A stretch of 6,913 bases of DNA from CBIFVZ01 sp966185765 (GTDB lineage: Bacteria; Pseudomonadota; Gammaproteobacteria; Enterobacterales; Enterobacteriaceae): NCBI GenBank assembly GCA_966185765.1, contig CBIFVZ010000128.1, forward strand, positions 1-6,913, read 5' to 3'. The notes beneath the pieces were generated by a model. The model made no database searches and had not been told where the DNA came from. It saw nothing but the letters and a program-made list of their open reading frames with translations. This document shows positions 1-4,253 of the stretch, piece by piece; within the stretch, counting starts at the first letter, position 1, and each line of letters begins with the position of its first letter. The position numbers and the translations under genes are program-made.

Positions 1-68
1 ATTAGTTTATTATTTTTTATTATCAAAAGTTGACAGGGAAAAATCAGGTAGTTTTTGTTTAAAAAAAC

Positions 69-95
69 TAAAGTAATCCCCCCGGCGGACGATAT
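69..95 (+). promoter_or_regulatory. Sigma-28 (FliA) promoter of the chemoreceptor gene
   Basis: TAAAGTAA at 69-76 and GACGATAT at 88-95 are separated by exactly 11 bases. The class 3 flagellar consensus is TAAAGTTT-N11-GCCGATAA, so 6 of 8 bases match in each box at the ideal spacing. Transcription would start near 102-104, giving a leader of about 48 bases. This fits the known pattern that enterobacterial MCP genes are expressed with the flagellar regulon through FliA. The match is read directly; activity is inferred. Confidence 0.8.
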
Positions 96-137
96 TGGAA
101 AGTATGTTCTGTTCTTCGGTATAACATTAATGTTAAC

Positions 138-143
138 AGGGGG
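138..143 (+). promoter_or_regulatory. Ribosome binding site fixing the GTG start of the chemoreceptor
   Basis: AGGGGG lies 7 bases before the GTG at 151. An in-frame TAA at 148-150 touches the GTG, so no start further upstream is possible. The next in-frame ATG lies within the periplasmic domain and would remove the first membrane segment, so GTG must be the start. Confidence 0.8.
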
Positions 144-150
144 TTTCTAA

Positions 151-1791
151 GTGTTTCATTTTAATCTGGAGAAGAAAATTAAAGGCGGATTGTTGATTTT
201 TATTTCCGCCATTATTCTTGTCCTGGGCTACAGCGTGACTTCATCGCAAAAGTCCTATGATAATTTTAACGGGGCTTCTGCGTTGTCAGCCCGCCTTGTC
301 ATGCTAAAAGACGCAAACTATTCATTGGCAATGACACGTGCGCATTTCAATGCCCTTCTTGTCAGCGAGGCCACAGGGCAGCCCTTCAGCGAGACACGTC
401 TGCGTGAAATTGACAGGAATAGTGCTGAAATTAAGCAAAATATTTCTGCGTGGGTGAGTGAGCCTAAAGCAACGAAAGCGGCTGAAACGCTTTCTCATGA
501 GATTGGCCGCCAGTTTATGGCGTTGGTCGAGTTCAACGTCAATGGCATTAACCAGCTTGTTAATGGCCAGTATCAGGATGTTGATATGTCCTCGGACTAT
601 CAGAATCTCGATCAGACAATTGATAAGTATATCAGTGAAGTAAAGAAAATTGAGTCCAGCTTCAGCACACAGGCGAAAGGTAGTCGCGATAATCTGCTAT
701 TTGTTTCCATTACGCTGTGTATTGTCTTTATTTTGAGCTTCATTTTCATTTCCCTCTGGTTCAAAAAGAACTTCCTGAGCCGTGTCGAAAGCCTTTCTTA
801 CGTATTCCGTGAAATCAGCAGTGGTAATCTCACCGTCAATGTCCCGGACAGCCAGAAAGATGAGCTGGGCGTGTTGTTTGATGAGGCTAACGCCATGAAA
901 TCCTCTTTGCTTGGGATGATTTCATCTGTCAAAGAGACGTCGTCACTGATTAAAGTCAGTGCCGCAGAAATGTCTGCCGGAAACCAGGACCTTTCTTCGC
1001 GAACTGAAGAGCAGGCCAGTGCGCTTCAGGAAACGGCGGCCAGCATGGAGCAGATTAAAACCACCGTCAGCAATAACGCCGCGAACGCACGTCACGCGGA
1101 TGAACTGGCAAGCGGTGCCAGCAAAACAGCACATGACGGCGCGAGAGCAATGTATAGCGTGGTGGAAACCATGCAGCAGATTGAACAAAGTGCGACACGT
1201 ATCTCAGACATCATTGGCGTTATTAATGGTATTGCTAACCAGACCAATATCCTTGCACTAAACGCCGCCGTTGAGGCCGCGCGTGCTGGTGAACAGGGAC
1301 GTGGTTTTGCAGTTGTGGCAAGCGAAGTGCGAAATCTTGCCAAACGCAGCTCTGATGCTGCCAAGGAGATTAGCGATCTTATTCGTGATTCAGTTGAGAA
1401 TGTGAGCAACGGTACGAAACAGGTTCAGGATGCCGGTAAAACCATTGATGAAACGGTTGTGTCCATCACTCAGGTCACTGAAATCATGCGTGAAATTTCT
1501 CAGGCTTCTGAGGAGCAGAGCAGCGGCGTGAATCAGATTGCCACGGCTATTACCGAAATGGATACGGTCACGCAGCAAAATGCTGTACTGGTGGAAGAGT
1601 CTGCGAATATCACCAGTAGCATGTATGAGCAGGTTAATCAGCTGGCAGAGGCTGTGTCGATGTTTAAAACAGGTGTGCAGTCTCCGTCTAAGCTACTGCG
1701 TCCGGCAGTCAGCAAAGCGACAAGCAGTAGTCAGCAGGTAGCCGAGCGTGCGCCCGCGAACATTAAGGAAGATGACTGGGCGCAGTTCTGA
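151..1791 (+). CDS. Methyl-accepting chemotaxis protein (Tsr/Tar type)
   Basis: This is a transmembrane chemoreceptor that would control the CheA kinase through CheW and so bias flagellar rotation. It has 546 residues, close to E. coli Tsr (551). TM1 is about residues 12-30, the periplasmic four-helix sensor about 31-181, TM2 about 182-204, and HAMP about 205-257 with the conserved DELG at 237-240. The signalling domain follows to about 507. Its hairpin tip is at 360-397 (GIANQTNILALNAA, then EAARAGEQGRGF). Methylation-region residues equivalent to Tsr 297, 304, 311 and 493 are E287, E294, Q301 and E483; the Tsr 502 equivalent is Tyr492. A flexible tail ends in DWAQF, a variant of the NWETF tether for CheR and CheB. 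R63 aligns with Tsr R64, but the partner Arg (Tsr R69) and the Tar/Tsr PTQG stretch are missing, so serine or aspartate binding is not supported. The ligand is unknown. Expression is probably FliA-dependent. Family assignment is secure. Confidence 0.97.
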   Translation: MFHFNLEKKIKGGLLIFISAIILVLGYSVTSSQKSYDNFNGASALSARLVMLKDANYSLAMTRAHFNALLVSEATGQPFSETRLREIDRNSAEIKQNISAWVSEPKATKAAETLSHEIGRQFMALVEFNVNGINQLVNGQYQDVDMSSDYQNLDQTIDKYISEVKKIESSFSTQAKGSRDNLLFVSITLCIVFILSFIFISLWFKKNFLSRVESLSYVFREISSGNLTVNVPDSQKDELGVLFDEANAMKSSLLGMISSVKETSSLIKVSAAEMSAGNQDLSSRTEEQASALQETAASMEQIKTTVSNNAANARHADELASGASKTAHDGARAMYSVVETMQQIEQSATRISDIIGVINGIANQTNILALNAAVEAARAGEQGRGFAVVASEVRNLAKRSSDAAKEISDLIRDSVENVSNGTKQVQDAGKTIDETVVSITQVTEIMREISQASEEQSSGVNQIATAITEMDTVTQQNAVLVEESANITSSMYEQVNQLAEAVSMFKTGVQSPSKLLRPAVSKATSSSQQVAERAPANIKEDDWAQF

Positions 1792-1813
1792 CTGAATTGC
1801 AGACCCTGAGTAA

Positions 1814-1843
1814 TGTCAGCCCTTATCGTGTTAAGGGCTGACA
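1814..1843 (+). other. Perfect 12-bp hairpin after the chemoreceptor gene
   Basis: TGTCAGCCCTTA (1814-1825) pairs perfectly with TAAGGGCTGACA (1832-1843) around a six-base loop. No T-run follows (CTAACAAACC), so it is not a classical intrinsic terminator by itself. It sits 22 bases after the stop codon and 5 bases before a second hairpin, and may protect the mRNA 3' end or help pausing. Confidence 0.6.
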
Positions 1844-1848
1844 CTAAC

Positions 1849-1876
1849 AAACCGCCTTACCATTAAGGCGGTTTTT
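1849..1876 (+). terminator. Intrinsic terminator of the chemoreceptor gene
   Basis: AAACCGCCTTA (1849-1859) pairs with TAAGGCGGTTT (1864-1874) around a CCAT loop, and the strand reads TTTTT at 1872-1876. An 11-bp GC-cored stem running into a T-run is a standard Rho-independent terminator. On the opposite strand the stem is followed by TTTGTTAG, so it may also weakly stop transcripts coming from the yebW side. Confidence 0.88.
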
Positions 1877-2065
1877 GTGTCTGCGAAGCACAGCGATGCT
1901 TGCGCACGAGCTGCGCTTCATCGGCACATCTGTTTTTCTTCTATCGAGATCAAATATCTGTCTCAGGCGCTATTGACTGCTTCTGATTGCGCACTCACGC
2001 GATTCATGCGACATAGAGGGGCATAACGTATGCTAACCAACGGGTGAGTATGGCGACATAATCAC
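1877..2065. other. Convergent intergenic region without a supported gene
   Basis: These 189 bases separate the chemoreceptor terminator from the yebW stop codon. I find no convincing reading frame with a ribosome site and no tRNA-like fold. The region holds a two-tier hairpin at 1894-1923, a T-run at 1932-1936 about nine bases after it, and a small inverted repeat GCATA-ACG-TATGC at 2021-2033. No clear terminator for yebW is visible. The E. coli SdsR/RyeA small RNA pair, which lies close to this locus, is not recognisable here. Confidence 0.5.
1894..1923. repeat. Two-tier hairpin (inverted repeat)
   Basis: CGATG (1894-1898) pairs with CATCG (1919-1923), and inside it GCGCA (1902-1906) pairs with TGCGC (1912-1916) around a CGAGC loop. 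The internal loop is CTT opposite TT. Both stems are perfect. On the plus strand TTTTT follows about nine bases later, which is too far for a normal terminator. Function is unknown. Confidence 0.45.
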
Positions 2066-2257
2066 TCAGAAGTCGCTGTATTCGTAGGCAGGGTTCCAGA
2101 AACCATCGACAAAACCTTCAACCGGATAACAGCCACCATGACGTATGCGCTGTTCATCCATCGCCGCCAGACACTGCTTCTCCGTATTAAATATTTCAAT
2201 GACGATATCGTCGCACCCGCCATGCAGATAACAGATAAATAACACCAGCGCGAACAT
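2066..2257 (-). CDS. yebW: Small protein YebW, DUF1482 family
   Basis: The 63-residue product (MFALVLFICYLHGGCDD..., ending NPAYEYSDF) has the same length and layout as E. coli YebW as I recall it. It has a short hydrophobic N-terminal stretch (about 2-11), three cysteines (C9, C15 and two more further on would need checking; C15 and the GGCYP cysteine are clear) and an acidic, aromatic C terminus. Function is unknown and no catalytic motif is visible. The frame stays open upstream to an ATG at 2278, adding seven residues. I chose 2257 because it matches the E. coli start, has GGGG five bases upstream (2263-2266), and leaves a normal leader after the candidate promoter at 2290-2295, whereas 2278 would leave only about five bases. 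It is convergent with the chemoreceptor and separated from yebV by a terminator. Confidence 0.9.
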   Translation of the reverse strand: MFALVLFICYLHGGCDDIVIEIFNTEKQCLAAMDEQRIRHGGCYPVEGFVDGFWNPAYEYSDF

Positions 2258-2289
2258 TCCATCCCCGGACTTTGGCATATCAACCTTAA

Positions 2290-2296
2290 AGTGTAG
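2290..2296 (-). promoter_or_regulatory. Candidate sigma-S type -10 element for yebW
   Basis: The minus strand reads CTACACTTTAAG, close to the sigma-S extended -10 pattern CTAYACTTAA. The hexamer TACACT matches TATAAT at 4 of 6 bases. The -35 region 17 bases upstream (TTCCCC) is poor, which sigma-S tolerates better than sigma-70. The start would be near 2282-2284, about 26 bases before the yebW ATG at 2257. Pattern match only. Confidence 0.4.
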
Positions 2297-2323
2297 GAGA
2301 AAGAACGCAGCAGGGGAATGAAG

Positions 2324-2349
2324 AAAATTAACCCGCCTGGCGACGGGTT
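2324..2349 (-). terminator. Intrinsic terminator after yebV
   Basis: On the minus strand AACCCGTC pairs with GGCGGGTT around a GCCA loop (2349 down to 2330; one G-T pair), followed by AATTTTC. The stem begins seven bases after the yebV stop codon. The T-run is short and interrupted by AA, so termination may be partial, but stem, position and tract all fit. It separates yebV from yebW. Confidence 0.65.
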
Positions 2350-2356
2350 TCCTGCG

Positions 2357-2596
2357 TTAGCCGATGCGCATAATCCACGCGTGGCTGCTGCGGTCATAAT
2401 GCTTACGATAGAGGATGGAGTGTTCACCGTTTAGCAGCGCAGGAATGCTGCTTTCTTCATCCCAGGCATCAAGCTGCATGCACAGGTCCGGATCGGAATT
2501 ACAGGGGATGCTCAACGTTCGCTCGCCCCGGTTTTCACTGCTTAACTCGGCATCATCAATTTCGAAATTGCCGATTCTGACGCTGGTTTTTGTCAT
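2357..2596 (-). CDS. yebV: Small protein YebV, DUF1480 family
   Basis: The 79-residue product aligns along its whole length with E. coli YebV (78 residues, from memory): KTSVRIG at the N terminus, then IPC-SDPDLCMQLDAWD, IPALLNGEHS and a closing AWIMR. It is acidic, with no signal peptide or membrane segment, so it is probably cytoplasmic. Its function is unknown. The frame remains open upstream to 2686, but the start at 2596 is chosen because it has AGGGAG six bases upstream (2603-2608) and matches the family start; the extra 30 residues look like translated leader. It lies 96 bases after rsmF, with no clear terminator between them, so it may be read from rsmF as well as from its own promoter. 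Confidence 0.93.
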   Translation of the reverse strand: MTKTSVRIGNFEIDDAELSSENRGERTLSIPCNSDPDLCMQLDAWDEESSIPALLNGEHSILYRKHYDRSSHAWIMRIG

Positions 2597-2622
2597 AACG
2601 GACTCCCTGCTTCTGCGGTTGG

Positions 2623-2635
2623 CTGGTATGACCAG
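2623..2635. promoter_or_regulatory. FadR/GntR-family operator-like palindrome upstream of yebV
   Basis: CTGGT-ATG-ACCAG is a perfect inverted repeat with 5-bp arms and a 3-base centre. It fits the TGGT-N3-ACCA pattern of the FadR subfamily of GntR regulators, and specifically CTGGTNNGAC of E. coli FadR sites. It lies 27-39 bases before the yebV start codon, where a repressor could block initiation. A short palindrome can arise by chance, and no promoter boxes next to it are convincing. Confidence 0.35.
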
Positions 2636-2692
2636 ATAAGGCCATACAGATCCAGAGTAGTCCGTCATACGTAAAGCGCCAGTCATTCAGGC

Positions 2693-4147
2693 TTATTTTT
2701 TGTCCGGGTTAAACGTGTCAGTAAACAGTTTTCCATCACGGACCAGCTCGCGCGGATAGCTATTTTTTAGTCGCGTACCCACTTTTTTAGCCAGCCCCAG
2801 TACGGCCCCTTGCCAGGTGACAATCACGTTGTCGTACGCGGGGGACTGCTGTGGATAAATATCGCGCCCGCGAAACCACTCCTGAGCTTCCAGTGTGCTC
2901 AGCGGCCAGACAACGGCGTCATTAGCCTGAGCCAGCGCAACTGCGGCTTCATGCTGCCAGCGATAACCTTTGTTGAACTGCTCTGCAAGCCGTATACCAA
3001 TGCGTGAAAAGCGCACTTTGCCAATCAGCGGCTCAATTTCCCCTGGAAACAGCCACAGCTCTTTATCACGCTGCCACAGGTGCAGATGTTCATCCCAGCG
3101 CAGACCGACTTGTGCGGCGGCTTGTTTTACATCGGCCTGCTCACGTGAGCGCAGCGGCGTGAAGGGGAAGTTGCCCACTTTATAACGTGGTACGGGCAGT
3201 GGGGGGACAGCCGCGGTTTTACGCAAGCGGGCGACAAAGAAACCTTCACAGTCGAACACTTGTGGGAAGACATGCAAAAAGCCTTCCTGCGTCAGTACGC
3301 GTTCAGCGCCGTCAAACAACTCGCTAAGCGGGGCAATCTCGACGGCATCGGGATAACGCTCGAGTAACCAGTGGCATACCTGCTGATTCTCTTGCCTGTT
3401 GAGCGTACAGGTGGAATACACCAGCACGCCGCCGGGGCGAAGTGCGTGAAAGGCGCTGTCTATAAGTTCACGCTGGGTGGCAGCGATGTCGTGATTGCTT
3501 TCCAGTGACCAGTTGCGCAGTGCATCGGGATCTTTACGCACCACACCTTCACCAGAGCAGGGGGCATCAAGCAAAATAGCGTCGAAGGCTTCCGGTAATG
3601 CAGCCCCAAATACCCGGCCATCAAAATGGGTGAGTGCCACGTTAGTGATACCACAACGGCTGAGATTGGCATGCAATACCTTCACGCGGCTGGCGGAGTA
3701 TTCGTTAGCGAGGATAGCCCCCTGGTTGCCCATACGAGCGGCAATTTGCGTAGTTTTGGAACCGGGGGCGGCAGCCATATCCATGACGCGTAGAGGGGTG
3801 TCACCGTCCGCAAACAGTGCACCGACCGGCAACATGGAACTGGCTTCCTGGATATAAAACAGTCCGCTCAGGTGTTCGGCAGTGCTGCCCAGCGGCAGGG
3901 TTTCTTCATCGTCACGTTCAATCCAGAAACCTTCAGCGCACCACGGCACGGGGGTGAGCTGCCAGCCGTAGGGGGCCACGCGGGCGAGGAAATGCTCAAC
4001 GCTGATTTTAAGCGTGTTGACGCGCAGGCTTCGGCGCAGGGGACGTTGACAGGCGGCGACAAACGCATCGAAGTCACCATCAACTGGCATGGCGTCGCGC
4101 ATGGCGTCAAGAAACGCCCTGGGCAAAAAAGAAGGGTTCTGAACCAC
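2693..4147 (-). CDS. rsmF: 16S rRNA (cytosine-1407-C5)-methyltransferase RsmF
   Basis: RsmF (YebU) uses S-adenosylmethionine to make m5C1407 in 16S rRNA of the 30S subunit. The protein has 484 residues (E. coli 479). An N-terminal RNA-binding segment is followed by the NOL1/NOP2/Sun methyltransferase fold: SAM motif I MDMAAAPGSK at about 122-131, motif IV DAPCSGEG at 194-201 with Cys197 (release of product), and motif VI STCT with the nucleophile Cys247. A PUA-like RNA-binding region fills about 330-475. The C terminus carries a few residues more than E. coli. An ATG at 4159 gives 488 residues, but I prefer the GTG at 4147: it has GGGA six bases upstream, the ATG has no purine-rich site, and with GTG the nucleophile falls at residue 247 as in E. 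coli. It lies 106 bases after letB with its own candidate promoter. Confidence 0.96.
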   Translation of the reverse strand: MVQNPSFLPRAFLDAMRDAMPVDGDFDAFVAACQRPLRRSLRVNTLKISVEHFLARVAPYGWQLTPVPWCAEGFWIERDDEETLPLGSTAEHLSGLFYIQEASSMLPVGALFADGDTPLRVMDMAAAPGSKTTQIAARMGNQGAILANEYSASRVKVLHANLSRCGITNVALTHFDGRVFGAALPEAFDAILLDAPCSGEGVVRKDPDALRNWSLESNHDIAATQRELIDSAFHALRPGGVLVYSTCTLNRQENQQVCHWLLERYPDAVEIAPLSELFDGAERVLTQEGFLHVFPQVFDCEGFFVARLRKTAAVPPLPVPRYKVGNFPFTPLRSREQADVKQAAAQVGLRWDEHLHLWQRDKELWLFPGEIEPLIGKVRFSRIGIRLAEQFNKGYRWQHEAAVALAQANDAVVWPLSTLEAQEWFRGRDIYPQQSPAYDNVIVTWQGAVLGLAKKVGTRLKNSYPRELVRDGKLFTDTFNPDKK

Positions 4148-4183
4148 GGGGTGTCCCATCAGAATTGTGATTACGAATCGCGA

Positions 4184-4213
4184 ATTCTAACACGACTGCG
4201 AGGATTTTCTTAA
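4184..4213 (-). promoter_or_regulatory. Candidate extended -10 promoter of rsmF
   Basis: On the minus strand TGTTAGAAT (4192 down to 4184) is an extended -10 element, with TAGAAT matching 5 of 6 bases. TTAAGA (4213 down to 4208) lies 18 bases upstream and matches 4 of 6 of TTGACA. The start would be near 4177, giving about 30 bases of leader before the GTG at 4147. This supports rsmF being transcribed independently of letAB. Confidence 0.5.
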
Positions 4214-4225
4214 TGGGGGTGTTGT

Positions 4226-4246
4226 GCCCCGGCGTAATGCCGGGGC
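4226..4246 (-). other. GC-rich hairpin between letB and rsmF
   Basis: GCCCCGGC (4226-4233) pairs perfectly with GCCGGGGC (4239-4246) around a five-base loop: eight G-C pairs beginning seven bases after the letB stop codon. In the direction of letB transcription it is followed by ACAACACCCCC, with no T-run, so it is not a standard intrinsic terminator. It may stabilise the letAB mRNA end or cause pausing. It is not a recognisable REP element. Confidence 0.6.
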
Positions 4247-4253
4247 GACAAGG

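Noticed and set aside
30..58. Possible sigma-70 promoter with a perfect TTGACA at 30-35
   Set aside because: At 16-18 bases spacing only T-rich hexamers with about 3 of 6 matches are found, and the FliA promoter downstream explains expression better.
95..125. Possible promoter TTGGAA / TATAAC just before the chemoreceptor gene
   Set aside because: The spacing is 19 bases, the -35 box is weak, and the transcript would start almost on the ribosome site.
1..150. SdsR/RyeA small RNA gene expected near this locus in E. coli
   Set aside because: Neither its conserved 5' segment nor its terminator can be recognised here or in 1792-2065; it may lie outside the window.
1092..1409. 105-codon minus-strand frame inside the chemoreceptor gene
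   Set aside because: It lies opposite the most conserved part of the MCP; such shadow frames are common there, and no start signal or family resemblance is seen.
1973..2001. TTGACT as a -35 element in the convergent gap
   Set aside because: No acceptable -10 hexamer lies 16-18 bases downstream, and no gene follows on that strand.
2415..2639. 74-codon plus-strand frame over yebV
   Set aside because: It is antisense to yebV, which has a strong ribosome site and clear family resemblance.
2597..2686. 30-residue N-terminal extension of YebV
   Set aside because: The family start is at 2596 with AGGGAG at the right distance; the extension contains the operator-like palindrome and no conserved residues.
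4226..4246. REP/BIME palindrome between letB and rsmF
   Set aside because: The arms do not follow the known enterobacterial REP pattern and only one copy is seen in the window.
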